A stretch of DNA of 64,000 bases from Mucilaginibacter sp. L3T2-6 (GCF_030519355.1 NZ_JAUMKC010000011.1:1-64000); one strand, 5' to 3'; shown: positions 26,088-35,560, numbered from the stretch's first letter. Notes: generated from the sequence alone by a model not told the origin. Numbers and translations: made by a program.

Positions 26088-28165
26088 ACCGTTTCTTTTT
26101 TCAGACTAAATATGAATATGGCACCGCCTTCCGGGTTATCTTCTACCCAGATCTTGCCTCCATGAGCTTCAATTATTTGGCGGCAGATGGACAATCCAAG
26201 GCCAAATGATTTTTCGCCAGCAGTGCCGGGCCGCTTGGCTTCTGTAAACATATTGAAAACTTTCTCCTTAAGGGCGTCGGGCACGCCGATACCATTATCT
26301 TTTACGCTTATCCTGACTTCACCTTCCATATTATTAGCTGTAATACTGATAATGCCGTTGGCAGGGCTGAACTTGATGGCATTACTGATCAGATTACTGA
26401 TAACCCGCCAGATTTTTTCACGGTTTATATATAGCTCTGCTTCATCATTCAATAGATCAACCGTAATCTCTTGTCCTTTTTCAATAGCTTTAAACCGCAG
26501 CAATCCGGCGCTGTTGGCGATCACTGTATTGATGTTAACCAACTCTTTGCTTAAAAATACTTTTTTATTGCTTGTGGCTTCCAATATCTCATTGATAAGC
26601 TCAATTGAATTATCCGAGGTTTGTTTTATAAGTTGAATCCCATCCCGCAACTCCTCACTCTCAGCCTCTTCTGCCATTATGCCCGTTAACGAGGAAATAC
26701 CACCCATTGGGTTGCGCAGGTCATGTGCAACCGTACGCAGTATCCGGTCTTTTTCCTGGCCGCTCACATCTAATTCTTCAAGCGCAAGGCTTAATGTTTC
26801 GTTTTGGTCGTTTATCTGTTTATTCAGGTTATCAAGATTGCTGATATTTGCTCTTGAGCGTTGCCAGTTGCGGTAAACCAGGAATACAATAACGAAAAGC
26901 AGGATGGCAAATATTATTGCGACCCTTAGCAGCACATTCTGCAGCTGGTTATTCTTTTGCAGTATATCGAACTCCGCGTTCTTTTCCAGCCGTTTTATCT
27001 GTTCGCTTACATCTGCTTCCTGCAGCTTTTTCTGTTTTGCTGCAATAACTTCTTTAAGCGTATCATATCTGGTTAAATAATTTAAGGCTGTTTTTGCGTC
27101 GTTCTTTTTAATAAAATATTGGGCCATCAGGTAATTCCAGTCGGCCTGCACATCCTGGTTTTTAATGGTGTCGCTTTGCTTTAACACCGTCTGCAAAAGT
27201 GCATAGAGCGAATCGGTCGTGTTGGTGCTGAGATAGATATGGGCAAGCTTCAGTTCCGATAACTGGGCGTCAGCATTATCATTTCCTTTGCGCAGGTTAA
27301 TGGCCGCACTTTTTTGAAGCAATTGCTTGGCAAGTAAATATTTGCCTTGCTTTATATACACATTTGCCTGGTTGCCAAATATAACTCCCCGGGCCATATC
27401 AAGAAGGTTGGGAACATTCTTGTATTTTTCTTTTTGTTCATCAATATAAACAAGCGCTTTATTAAAGAAATACAAGGCGCTATCAGCTTCATTAATTTTA
27501 CTGTAACAAATACCGGCATTGTCCAGTAGTTCCTGTTTGCGGTAAAATGTCTTAAAGGTAGGTGCGCAGGTGCTGTGTTCCGCGTAGCTGTTTTTAAAGT
27601 TTGCGGCAGCCTCCCGGTAATGCCCCTGCTTGTACAACACCATGCCAATACGGTAGCTATAATCGCTGATAATGCAAACGTCCACACTGTTATTTGCTAT
27701 TATTTTACCCTGATAAAAGTATTTGTATGCTTCGTTATACCGGTTATCATCAAACAATAAGTCTCCTTTATAAAAATGGGCCTGCCCATACTCGGTAGGA
27801 TGCTTTAGCTTCTTTTTCGCATCGTCAAATAAATTAAGCATGTTATCAGCGTACAGCATTGCGCGGTCGCGGTCATGCAGGATGTGATAGGTATAATTAT
27901 ATTTCAGGTTATAGTAGCCGAATTTTTCGATCAGGGTCAGGCTGTTATAGCGTTGAAAAACTGAGTCGATAAGTGTAATGGCTTTCTTTTTGTCGCCAGC
28001 ATCATACATTGCCGAGGCAGAGTCGAGTACGTGCTGAAATTCCGTTTTTTCCGACGGCTCCGCTTCATGCCGGCAAGAGCTTATTAGCGCTGATATTGCC
28101 AGACAAAGCAAAACAGGCACAAGCTTATAGTTGTGCTTAATACAGGTATTTCTGTAAAAAGGCAT
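26084..28165 (-). CDS. TPR-sensor histidine kinase with lipoprotein-type N-terminus (copy 1)
   Basis: The 693-residue protein starts with a signal containing a lipobox (LISSC, Cys31). A region of TPR-like helices (about 40-385), probably periplasmic, is followed by a coiled segment, one membrane helix (about 410-432), a linker, the HisKA H-box with His481 (VAHDLRNP), and a HATPase domain (NLISNAIKFSP, DNGIGV, GEKSFGLGLSI). It lacks a receiver domain and no response regulator is adjacent. It is a close relative of the next upstream gene, 71 bp away. The input signal is unknown. Confidence 0.9.
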   Translation of the reverse strand: MPFYRNTCIKHNYKLVPVLLCLAISALISSCRHEAEPSEKTEFQHVLDSASAMYDAGDKKKAITLIDSVFQRYNSLTLIEKFGYYNLKYNYTYHILHDRDRAMLYADNMLNLFDDAKKKLKHPTEYGQAHFYKGDLLFDDNRYNEAYKYFYQGKIIANNSVDVCIISDYSYRIGMVLYKQGHYREAAANFKNSYAEHSTCAPTFKTFYRKQELLDNAGICYSKINEADSALYFFNKALVYIDEQKEKYKNVPNLLDMARGVIFGNQANVYIKQGKYLLAKQLLQKSAAINLRKGNDNADAQLSELKLAHIYLSTNTTDSLYALLQTVLKQSDTIKNQDVQADWNYLMAQYFIKKNDAKTALNYLTRYDTLKEVIAAKQKKLQEADVSEQIKRLEKNAEFDILQKNNQLQNVLLRVAIIFAILLFVIVFLVYRNWQRSRANISNLDNLNKQINDQNETLSLALEELDVSGQEKDRILRTVAHDLRNPMGGISSLTGIMAEEAESEELRDGIQLIKQTSDNSIELINEILEATSNKKVFLSKELVNINTVIANSAGLLRFKAIEKGQEITVDLLNDEAELYINREKIWRVISNLISNAIKFSPANGIISITANNMEGEVRISVKDNGIGVPDALKEKVFNMFTEAKRPGTAGEKSFGLGLSICRQIIEAHGGKIWVEDNPEGGAIFIFSLKKETV

Positions 28166-28236
28166 TACTTTAGCGTAATAAGCGGTTGATTTATAAAGCG
28201 TTAAATTAATTAACTAATTCAGCTTTTCAAATATAT

Positions 28237-30384
28237 TTAAATTAAAACAGGTGCTTCTTTTTCAGCGTTCTTGCCTGCAGGCTTATTCTGTTTTTGCCTT
28301 GGCAGGCTTATATAAAAAGTAGTTCCGGTTTTAGCATTGCTTTCGAACCATATTTTGCCGTCGTGATTCTCAACTATCTGCTTGCTGATTGACAGCCCAA
28401 GACCAAACGATTTTTCGCCGGCGGTACCGGGCCTTTTAGCTTCCGTAAACATATTGAAAACCTTGTCCTTCACATCCGCTGGGATGCCTATACCTGCGTC
28501 TTTGACGGCTATTCTGAGTTCATCCTTTTTTATCGATGCGCTCACATAAATAATACCGCCAACCGGACTGAATTTAATCGCGTTAGTGATAAGGTTACTG
28601 ATTACCCTCCATATTTTCTCGCGGCTGATCAATAAATCTTCCGGCTCGTCGAGCACAGTGAGCTTTATTTGCTGATCTTTTTCTGCTGCTTTAAAGCGTA
28701 AAAGCTCAACGCTGCGCGTAAGCAGCGAATTAATATCGACCGGCTCCTTGCTAAGCTGACTTGTACCGTTATTGGTAACTTCCAGAATCTCATTGATAAG
28801 TTCAAGCGAATTGTTAGAAGTCTCTTTGATAAGCCCGAGCAATTCTTTTTGCTCGTCGTTTAAATCATCAAGTAACAACACTGAAGTTAAGGATGCTATG
28901 CCCCCGATAGGGTTCCGTAAATCGTGTGCTACCGTACGCAGAATACGGTCTTTCTCCTGGTTGTTTGATTCCAGCTCGGCCAGTGTAATTTCGAGGTCAC
29001 TTTTTTGCAGGTTAATTCGTCTGTTTAGTTCGCTTACCGTCTTTACATCCTTTTTCGATTTTCGCCAGTTGCGATAAACCAGTAACACAATTACCACAGC
29101 CATTGCCGCGCAGGTTACAGCCAGGTAGATATAAATCAGCTGAAGCTTGTTGTTATCTTTCAGATTTTCAATCTGGTATTGTTTATCGTAGTTTGCTTGC
29201 TGCTGATTAACATCCGTCTCTTTTAGTGAACTGGATCGTTTATTTACCGAGTCTTTTAGTGCGCTGTATTGCTCAAGATGGGCAAAGGCCTTGTTCATAT
29301 CGCCGGTTTGCTGGTAGTACTTGCTCATCAGCAAATTCCAGGTTGTTTCTGCCTCCTCATTTTTTACTGTATCCAGTTGGTTCCGCAGATCTTTAAATAA
29401 TGACAGGAATGGCTGGTACTGGTGTGTACTGAAATATAACCTGCCCAGGTTTATTTCTACCAGTTCGGCGTTTCCATAGTCATTCCCCTTTTTTAAATTA
29501 ATGGCAATGCTTTTTTTAAGAAGTTGGGTGGCCAGCGTATTTTGCTTTTTCTGCATGGCTATTTCTCCCTGGTTGCCATATACAACTGCCCTGGCAACGT
29601 CCTTAAGTCTGGTTTGGCCGGGGCCAGTATAGGGCGCACCTGCGGAGTCAATAAAATTCAGCGTTTTGGTAAAATAGGCGGCTGCGCTGTCAAGGTTGCC
29701 GTTGTTTTTAAAACTTTCGCCAACATTGTCCAGCAACTCCTGCCGTTGGTAAAAGGCCTGAAAACTCTCCTTGTATGATAGACTTTCTCTAAAACTTAAC
29801 TTAAAATAATTAGCTGCCTCGGGGTAGTGCGCCTGTTTAAACATCACCATACCCATGCGGTAGGTATATTCTGCGAGTATTTCGTTTTTAAGATTATTTT
29901 TTCCCATAAAATAACCCTGGTAATAGCATTGATAAGCGGTGCTGAACTGCGATAAACTGAAATATGCATCGCCCATCGCAAAATTGGCTTCAGCGTAATT
30001 GCTCACGTATTGTTTTCGTGTTACGCTCTTTTTTGCCATCATTAACATGCTGTCCGCGTATCTGAGGGCTATCCTCGGCTTATCAATACCCTTTTTGTAG
30101 TACAGGAATTTTAAGCCATAGTATCTGAAGATGTCGTTGATATAAGGATTTTTTATAGCATGGAAGCCGGAGTCGATAAAGGCCTGTTCCTGTTCCAGCG
30201 TAATATGGTGCCGGGGTTTATTCAGTTCAGCGGTAAATTGCTTAAACTGTTCCGAATAATCACCATTGTCGCCTTCGTCTTTTTTGTTGCACGAAAATAG
30301 GAGACAAAAAATCGCCAAAACAAGCAGAGATAGCCTGTGAAAATTAATAGTTTGACGTTTTGTGGAATAGGGCACCTTAACCAA
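28237..30384 (-). CDS. TPR-sensor histidine kinase with lipoprotein-type N-terminus (copy 2)
   Basis: The 715-residue paralogue of the neighbouring kinase has the same order: lipobox LFSC (Cys32), TPR-like region (about 45-395), one membrane helix, HisKA with His487 (VAHDLRNP) and HATPase (NLITNAIKFSP, DAGIGI, GEKSFGLGLSI). The kinase halves are nearly alike while the sensor halves differ more, suggesting duplication followed by divergence in signal recognition. It ends with an extra Lys-rich tail of about 18 residues. A -7 box almost touches its start codon. Confidence 0.9.
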   Translation of the reverse strand: MVKVPYSTKRQTINFHRLSLLVLAIFCLLFSCNKKDEGDNGDYSEQFKQFTAELNKPRHHITLEQEQAFIDSGFHAIKNPYINDIFRYYGLKFLYYKKGIDKPRIALRYADSMLMMAKKSVTRKQYVSNYAEANFAMGDAYFSLSQFSTAYQCYYQGYFMGKNNLKNEILAEYTYRMGMVMFKQAHYPEAANYFKLSFRESLSYKESFQAFYQRQELLDNVGESFKNNGNLDSAAAYFTKTLNFIDSAGAPYTGPGQTRLKDVARAVVYGNQGEIAMQKKQNTLATQLLKKSIAINLKKGNDYGNAELVEINLGRLYFSTHQYQPFLSLFKDLRNQLDTVKNEEAETTWNLLMSKYYQQTGDMNKAFAHLEQYSALKDSVNKRSSSLKETDVNQQQANYDKQYQIENLKDNNKLQLIYIYLAVTCAAMAVVIVLLVYRNWRKSKKDVKTVSELNRRINLQKSDLEITLAELESNNQEKDRILRTVAHDLRNPIGGIASLTSVLLLDDLNDEQKELLGLIKETSNNSLELINEILEVTNNGTSQLSKEPVDINSLLTRSVELLRFKAAEKDQQIKLTVLDEPEDLLISREKIWRVISNLITNAIKFSPVGGIIYVSASIKKDELRIAVKDAGIGIPADVKDKVFNMFTEAKRPGTAGEKSFGLGLSISKQIVENHDGKIWFESNAKTGTTFYISLPRQKQNKPAGKNAEKEAPVLI

Positions 30385-30392
30385 TGTAAAAA

Positions 30393-30400
30393 CAAAAATA
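30393..30400 (-). promoter_or_regulatory. -7 box at the kinase copy 2 start
   Basis: TATTTTTG on the minus strand matches TAnnTTTG and lies 8 bp before the ATG at 30384. Transcription would begin within a few bases of the start codon (nearly leaderless), or the true start is slightly downstream. Confidence 0.45.
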
Positions 30401-30470
30401 CGAAATTCAATCGTTCCGACTGTATTTCACTTGCGGTTAATACGTAATTTGGTAGTTAAGGTTACCTTTT

Positions 30471-31652
30471 TTATTTAAAAGCTTCCAGCCCTGTAATGTC
30501 CAAACCGGTTATTAAAAGGTGAATATCATGAGTACCCTCATACGTAACTACTGACTCCAGGTTCATCATATGGCGCATAATCGGGTATTCGCCTGTGATA
30601 CCCATTCCGCCGAGCATCTGCCGTGCCTCGCGTGCTATGTTTAATGCGGTTTCCACGCTATTGCGTTTGCTCATGGATATTTGCGCGGGGGTTGCGCGGT
30701 TTTCGTTCTTCAATACGCCGAGACGCCATACCAGCAACTGCCCTTTAGTTATTTCGGTGATCATTTCGGCCAGCTTTTTTTGTTGTAACTGAAATGCGCC
30801 TATCGCCTTCCCAAATTGCTTACGTTCCTTTGAATACTTTAAAGCAGTATCGTAGCAGTCCATGGCAGCGCCGAGCGCTCCCCAGGCAATGCCGTAACGC
30901 GCCTGGTTTAAACAGCCAAGCGGGCCTTTCAAGCCTGTAACATTTGGCAGCAGGTTTTCCTTAGGTACCTTTACGTTATCGAAAACCAGTTCCCCGGTGG
31001 CCGATGCCCTTAATGACCATTTATTGTGTGTTTCCGGGGTAGTGAAGCCTTCCATGCCGCGCTCTACTATCAAACCGCGAATTTTCCCACTTTCGTCCTT
31101 CGCCCAAACAATTGCAATGTCAGCAAATGGAGAATTGGATATCCACATTTTAGCGCCGTTAAGCACGTAATGGTCGCCTGCATCTTTAAAATTGGTGGTC
31201 ATGCCACCTGGGTCAGAGCCCTGGTCTGGTTCGGTTAGTCCAAAACAGCCCATCAACTCGCCGGTGGCTAGCTTCGGTAAATATTTATGTTTCTGCTCTT
31301 CCGAGCCGTATGCGTAGATAGGATACATTACCAGCGAACCCTGCACGGAAGCTGTCGACCTGATGCCAGAATCACCGCGCTCAATTTCCTGCATTATTAT
31401 TCCGTAAGACATGTAATCCAATCCTGCGCCACCATATTTCACAGGGATAGTAGGGCCAAAGGCTCCTATTTCGGCGAGCCCTTTTAGCAGATGTTTTGGA
31501 AATTCAGCCCGTTGTGCATAGTCCTCAATTATGGGGCTTACTTCTTTTTTTACCCAGTCGCGTACGCTTTGCCGTATCAATTTATGCTCTTCGCTGAGCA
31601 GTTCATCCAGCAAGTAATAATCAGGAGATTCGTAGGTGTCTTTTCTCGGCAT
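30471..31652 (-). CDS. Acyl-CoA dehydrogenase, glutaryl-CoA dehydrogenase-like
   Basis: The FAD enzyme has the acyl-CoA dehydrogenase fold: N-terminal helical part (SEEHKLIRQSVRDWV), FGLTEPDQGSDPGG in the middle, and YEGTHDIH near the end, where Glu372 is the expected catalytic base. The TYEGTHDIHLL form is typical of glutaryl-CoA dehydrogenases of lysine and tryptophan breakdown. The ATG at 31652 (393 residues) is chosen because a -7 box lies 21 bp upstream and the family begins here. Upstream in-frame starts at 31721 and 31805 would precede the promoter and add unconserved residues. Confidence 0.9.
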   Translation of the reverse strand: MPRKDTYESPDYYLLDELLSEEHKLIRQSVRDWVKKEVSPIIEDYAQRAEFPKHLLKGLAEIGAFGPTIPVKYGGAGLDYMSYGIIMQEIERGDSGIRSTASVQGSLVMYPIYAYGSEEQKHKYLPKLATGELMGCFGLTEPDQGSDPGGMTTNFKDAGDHYVLNGAKMWISNSPFADIAIVWAKDESGKIRGLIVERGMEGFTTPETHNKWSLRASATGELVFDNVKVPKENLLPNVTGLKGPLGCLNQARYGIAWGALGAAMDCYDTALKYSKERKQFGKAIGAFQLQQKKLAEMITEITKGQLLVWRLGVLKNENRATPAQISMSKRNSVETALNIAREARQMLGGMGITGEYPIMRHMMNLESVVTYEGTHDIHLLITGLDITGLEAFK

Positions 31653-31672
31653 CTTAGTGTATAATTGGTCGT

Positions 31673-31680
31673 CAAAGATA
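31673..31680 (-). promoter_or_regulatory. -7 box of the acyl-CoA dehydrogenase gene
   Basis: TATCTTTG on the minus strand, an exact TAnnTTTG match, predicts a start near 31666 and a 14-nt leader to the ATG at 31652. It supports the shortened start. Confidence 0.6.
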
Positions 31681-31830
31681 GGTTGATTTTTGGATTTCAC
31701 CGATTGTAGAAATGATTTCATGGATTTTATAGAAGATCGCAAGTGTGTTAATAATACAATCAGAATCAAAATCCGGTTATTGGCCACCAGTGAAATTATC
31801 CTCAAATCGATTAAATCAAATATTAAAAAC

Positions 31831-31838
31831 TACTTTTG
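31831..31838 (+). promoter_or_regulatory. -7 box at folB
   Basis: TACTTTTG matches TAnnTTTG and ends 4 bp before the folB ATG at 31843, so the transcript would be leaderless or nearly so. No exact -33 TTG was found. Confidence 0.45.
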
Positions 31839-31842
31839 AGAA

Positions 31843-32193
31843 ATGATAACCATATCCCTCCATGGCGCCGAGTTTTTTGGCTTTCATGGCTATTATCCGG
31901 AAGAGCAAAAACTTGGCTGCAGGTTTATTGTAGATGTTGATGTAAGCTTTGAGCCTTTGAACGATCTTAAGGATGATAAGCTGAGCAATACGGTAGATTA
32001 TGAACAGGTTTATCATATCATGGAGGCCGAAATGAAAAAGACTTCAAAGCTGATAGAAACTGTCGCCCAGGCGATAGCGGATGAAATTAAAGCGCGTTTT
32101 TCATTTGCCCGAACCATCCGCGTTAGCGTTAAAAAGTTGGATCCCCCTCTGAAAGGAAAAGTCGACTATTCGAATATTGTTATTACCATATGA
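31843..32193 (+). CDS. folB: Dihydroneopterin aldolase
   Basis: The 116-residue enzyme matches FolB in length and pattern: start ITISLHGAEFFGFHGYYPEEQ, then NTVDYEQVY and a closing LDPPLKGKVDYSNIVITI. It cleaves 7,8-dihydroneopterin to 6-hydroxymethyl-dihydropterin and glycolaldehyde in folate synthesis. Its last 4 bp overlap the start of the FAD-linked oxidase. Glycolaldehyde can be oxidised to glycolate, a substrate of GlcD-type oxidases, so the pairing may be more than chance; this is speculative. Confidence 0.93.
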   Translation: MITISLHGAEFFGFHGYYPEEQKLGCRFIVDVDVSFEPLNDLKDDKLSNTVDYEQVYHIMEAEMKKTSKLIETVAQAIADEIKARFSFARTIRVSVKKLDPPLKGKVDYSNIVITI

Positions 32194-33587
32194 AATTCAA
32201 TAAGATCACTCCCGATATTCTTGATGCCGTTAAACGAATCGCCGGCGACGATGCAGTGATAACAAGCTATGGCGAGCTGGAGAAATACAGTCACGACGAG
32301 ACGGAAGATCTGCGTTATTTTCCGGAAGTTGTGGTAAAGCCGCGCACCCCGCAGGAAATTGCCGGATTGATGAAGCTGTGTAATGATAACCTGATTCCCG
32401 TTACACCACGCGGCGCGGGCACGGGCTTAAGCGGTGGCGCCTTACCCGCACTCGGTGGCCTGTTGATCAGTATGGAGCGCTTTGATAAGGTGCTGGAGAT
32501 AGACGAGCAGAATTTGCAGGCAACGGTTGAACCCGGTGTGGTTACTGAGGTTTTTATGGACGAAGTTGCCGCCAAAGGCTTGCTGTATCCTGTTGACCCT
32601 GCCAGTAAAGGCAGCTGTTTTATCGGAGGTAACGTATCGCACGGTTCCGGCGGGCCACGGGTGGTAAAATATGGAACCATACGTGAATATATTCTTAACC
32701 TGGAGGTAGTATTGCCTTCAGGCGAGATTATCTGGACCGGGGCGAATACCTTAAAATATGCGTCCGGTTATAACTTAACACAATTGCTGATTGGTTCTGA
32801 AGGTACTTTAGGAATAATCACCAAAATAGTAGTTAAGCTAATTCCAGGGCCAACCCATAACGCTTTGCTATTGGCTTCGTTCGATTCTAACGAAAAGGGG
32901 TGTGCTGCTGTATCGGCAATTTTCAGAGCTGGTATTGTGCCGTCGGCGCTTGAGTTTATGGAGCGCAAAGGAATAGAATGGGTGATTGAAAAGGACGGTC
33001 TTGCTTTCGATTTAAAAGATGGCGCTGAAGCATTCCTGCTGATCGAGGTTGACGGTACCAGCCAGGACGTAATATTTACCGATTGCGAAAAGATAAACAT
33101 GGTGCTTGAAGAATTTGGCTGTCACGATGTTTTGTTTGCTGACACTGCCGCTCAAAAAGAAGAGCTTTGGCGTATTCGGCGCACGATGGCGGTTTCGGTG
33201 AAATCAAATTCGATATATAAGGAAGAAGACACCGTTGTGCCGCGTGCTGCGTTGCCGCAATTAATTACCGGGATAAAAGAAGCGGGAAATAAATACGGTT
33301 TTGAGTCAATTTGTTACGGGCACGCCGGCGACGGTAATTTGCACGTAAATATCCTAAAAGGCCAAATGAGCGACGAGGACTGGAATGCCAAATTAAAAGA
33401 AGGTATTCGCGAAATATTCGAACTGACGATATCACTGGGCGGCACGCTCTCCGGCGAGCATGGCATAGGCCTGGTGCAAAAAGAGTTTATGCCCTTAAAA
33501 TACAACGATGTGCATTTTGCACTTTGGCGGGGTATAAAACAGGTATTTGATAAAAATGGTATATTAAACCCGGGAAAAATATTTTAA
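32190..33587 (+). CDS. FAD-linked oxidase, GlcD/D-lactate dehydrogenase-like
   Basis: The 465-residue protein has the PP-loop FAD-binding motif TPRGAGTGLSGGALPALGG (about 72-90) and the FAD-oxidase C-terminal domain with YGHAGDGNLHVN and SLGGTLSGEHGIGLVQK. Such enzymes oxidise 2-hydroxy acids (D-lactate, glycolate, 2-hydroxyglutarate) and pass electrons to the respiratory chain. The substrate cannot be fixed from sequence. It is translationally coupled to folB by an ATGA-type overlap. Confidence 0.92.
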   Translation: MKFNKITPDILDAVKRIAGDDAVITSYGELEKYSHDETEDLRYFPEVVVKPRTPQEIAGLMKLCNDNLIPVTPRGAGTGLSGGALPALGGLLISMERFDKVLEIDEQNLQATVEPGVVTEVFMDEVAAKGLLYPVDPASKGSCFIGGNVSHGSGGPRVVKYGTIREYILNLEVVLPSGEIIWTGANTLKYASGYNLTQLLIGSEGTLGIITKIVVKLIPGPTHNALLLASFDSNEKGCAAVSAIFRAGIVPSALEFMERKGIEWVIEKDGLAFDLKDGAEAFLLIEVDGTSQDVIFTDCEKINMVLEEFGCHDVLFADTAAQKEELWRIRRTMAVSVKSNSIYKEEDTVVPRAALPQLITGIKEAGNKYGFESICYGHAGDGNLHVNILKGQMSDEDWNAKLKEGIREIFELTISLGGTLSGEHGIGLVQKEFMPLKYNDVHFALWRGIKQVFDKNGILNPGKIF

Positions 33588-33610
33588 GTTGAGATTTAAC
33601 TGATCACTAA

Positions 33611-34243
33611 TTGACAGCACTGGAATTTGATATTACCACGCAAGACCTCATTAAGGTGGCTACTGCCGTTATATGTGGCGGTTTACTTGGGGCTGAGCGC
33701 CAGTACAAAAACAAGATCGCCGGCTTTCGTACAATTATATTGATTTGCATGGGGTCAACCATTTACACAATGGTAGCCCAGTGGGCCGGAGCGGGCGTAA
33801 ATATTAATATAGTAACCGGTATCGGTTTTATCGGCGCCGGTGTTATATTTAAGGATAGTATAACAGTAAATGGTTTAACTACTGCGGCGGTGATCTGGAT
33901 ATCCGCTGCAATCGGCATGGCTGCCGGTTCCGGTAATCATACACTGGCGCTTATTTGCACGGGACTTACCCTGGCAGTACTGTTGCTTTTCAACTTGGTG
34001 GAAAGGTACATCGATAAAGTTCACCGTGATAAGTTATTCGTGATTGTTTTTACTGATGCAGATTATGCCAATATAGAAGAGGTGGAGAATATCGTTAATG
34101 CACTGGATTTAACTTCCCGCCGCTTACAGGTTGCTAAATTCGAAGGCTGTTTAAAAGTAGCATTACTGGTAACCGGTCATCGGGCAGACATTACACTGCT
34201 CGATAAAAAACTACTGGCGATGCCGGTGGTGAAATCTTTCTGA
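33611..34243 (+). CDS. MgtC/SapB-family inner-membrane protein
   Basis: The 210-residue protein has four to five membrane segments in its first 135 residues with the family motif GGLLGAERQYKNKIAGFRT, and a soluble ACT-like C-terminal domain. MgtC proteins affect magnesium homeostasis and, in pathogens, intracellular survival. The start is TTG at 33611: no in-frame ATG occurs before residue 47, inside the conserved region. It lies 23 bp after the oxidase gene and may be cotranscribed. Confidence 0.88.
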   Translation: MTALEFDITTQDLIKVATAVICGGLLGAERQYKNKIAGFRTIILICMGSTIYTMVAQWAGAGVNINIVTGIGFIGAGVIFKDSITVNGLTTAAVIWISAAIGMAAGSGNHTLALICTGLTLAVLLLFNLVERYIDKVHRDKLFVIVFTDADYANIEEVENIVNALDLTSRRLQVAKFEGCLKVALLVTGHRADITLLDKKLLAMPVVKSF

Positions 34244-34301
34244 TATCCAGGCGTATATCTTAAAGGTTTTGACTCGTTTTCTTACTCCAACAACCCAATA
34301 T

Positions 34302-34748
34302 TTAATTGGTATTAGTTATCAGCCTCGGCTCATCGTATGCTATCATCTTTTTGCGTTCGACGTCCGGTATCGGGACTGATTTGTTTAGCCGGTAGTCATA
34401 ACTGATACAAACTGTTTTACCCACAGTGCAAATTTCCTCGCCATCCGGTGTCTCTCTTACCAGCAACTGCATCATATCAAAGCTGCTATTGCCTATACGG
34501 GTAGTGCGCACATAGCAGTATATCTTATCCTCAAGGGTTATAGGTTTTAAATAGCTCACCTCGCAACGCCCCACAATTATACCGTCCCGGCGAAGATTCC
34601 ACTCTGTAACATCCTTCCAATAAGCGAAACGGGCCACCTCGAAGTATGTAAGATACACAGCATTGTTTACATGTCCTGCGGCATCGATATCTGCGAATCG
34701 TAGGGCTATAGGAGTTTTGTATTTATAATCGGCGATATTTTCACTCAT
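34302..34748 (-). CDS. 4HBT-type acyl-CoA thioesterase
   Basis: A 148-residue single hotdog-fold protein with the YbgC/4-hydroxybenzoyl-CoA thioesterase motif ADIDAAGHVNNAVYLTYFE (about 19-37), where the Asp is the expected active-site residue. It hydrolyses acyl-CoA thioesters in the cytoplasm; the physiological substrate is unknown. Divergent from hsp20, with the inverted repeat at 34781 between them. Confidence 0.88.
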   Translation of the reverse strand: MSENIADYKYKTPIALRFADIDAAGHVNNAVYLTYFEVARFAYWKDVTEWNLRRDGIIVGRCEVSYLKPITLEDKIYCYVRTTRIGNSSFDMMQLLVRETPDGEEICTVGKTVCISYDYRLNKSVPIPDVERKKMIAYDEPRLITNTN

Positions 34749-34780
34749 AAGATGTCAATTTGTCGTGGCGGTAGCTTTTT

Positions 34781-34799
34781 AACAGACATATTGTCTGTT
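34781..34799. promoter_or_regulatory. 8-bp inverted repeat between thioesterase and hsp20
   Basis: AACAGACA (34781-34788) and TGTCTGTT (34792-34799) are perfect arms with a 3-bp spacer, in the 133-bp divergent region. The geometry suits a dimeric regulator; it is not the CIRCE element. Confidence 0.4.
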
Positions 34800-34881
34800 T
34801 TAGGCGATTTTAACCCGTTGGTATAACAGTTGATTAACCTTCAGCAAATATATTAAAAGAAAAACTTAGGAGATTATAATC

Positions 34882-35322
34882 ATGACATTAGTAAAATTTG
34901 CAAACGGACAAAGAAATCGCGGTGTTAACCCATTTTTTAACGATGTATTCGATTCGATATTAAGCGACTCGTTTTTAAGCGATAAATTGTCTAGCCGCGT
35001 TCCTGCTGTTAACATTGCAGAAACCGAAAGTGAATATCAAATAGAGTTGGCTGCCCCCGGCTTAAAGAAAGAGGATTTCAAAATCAACCTCGACAAAAAT
35101 ATTCTAAGCATATCTGCTGATAAGAAAGCTGAAGCCGTTGAGGAAGGTAAAAAATTCAGCAAGCGCGAGTATAGCTATAACTCATTCACCCGCTCGTTCA
35201 CTTTGCCTGAAACTGCTGATTATAATAAAATAGACGCAGAATATGTAGACGGCGTATTGAAATTGAACGTTGCTAAAAAAGAAGAAGCTAAAATTCAGTC
35301 CCGCGAAATTGCTGTAAAATAA
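34882..35322 (+). CDS. Hsp20-family small heat-shock chaperone
   Basis: The 146-residue protein has the alpha-crystallin domain (about 40-135) with VNIAETESEYQIELAAPGLKKEDF and the conserved A/G-x-L-like VDGVLKLNVAKK segment. It holds unfolding proteins as an ATP-independent chaperone in the cytoplasm. An AGGAG at 34868-34872, 9 bp before the ATG, is a rare clear Shine-Dalgarno sequence for this window. The C-terminal I-x-I/V motif is degenerate. Confidence 0.94.
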   Translation: MTLVKFANGQRNRGVNPFFNDVFDSILSDSFLSDKLSSRVPAVNIAETESEYQIELAAPGLKKEDFKINLDKNILSISADKKAEAVEEGKKFSKREYSYNSFTRSFTLPETADYNKIDAEYVDGVLKLNVAKKEEAKIQSREIAVK

Positions 35323-35371
35323 TTTAATCCGGTTCGGAAGTCAGGAGTGCGATTGATTTGTGTAAAGCCTG

Positions 35372-35443
35372 GCTTTCCGCTCCCCGGAAAGAGACGGAAG
35401 TTTTAAAACCGGGTTTAATAAATCCGGACTGGACTTCCGGATT
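35372..35443. repeat. Two hairpins downstream of hsp20
   Basis: CTTTCC / GGAAAG (about 35375-35392) and the perfect AATCCGGA (35421-35428) / TCCGGATT (35436-35443) can form hairpins in the hsp20 3' region. No T-run follows either; they may stabilise the message. Confidence 0.4.
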
Positions 35444-35487
35444 CTGAAATAATAAGAGTGTTTTCATAATAGTTGGTTTAGTTTGAT

Positions 35488-35517
35488 AAAAGGCCGCCCG
35501 CGATGGGTCGGCCTTTT
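35488..35517. terminator. Two-way terminator between hsp20 and yajQ
   Basis: AAAAGGCCG (35488-35496) pairs with CGGCCTTTT (35509-35517). The flanking A and T stretches let it act for both convergent genes. Confidence 0.8.
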
Positions 35518-35560
35518 GTATTTGTTGTGTGCTATCCTGGTTGCCGGCGCCAACACACCT

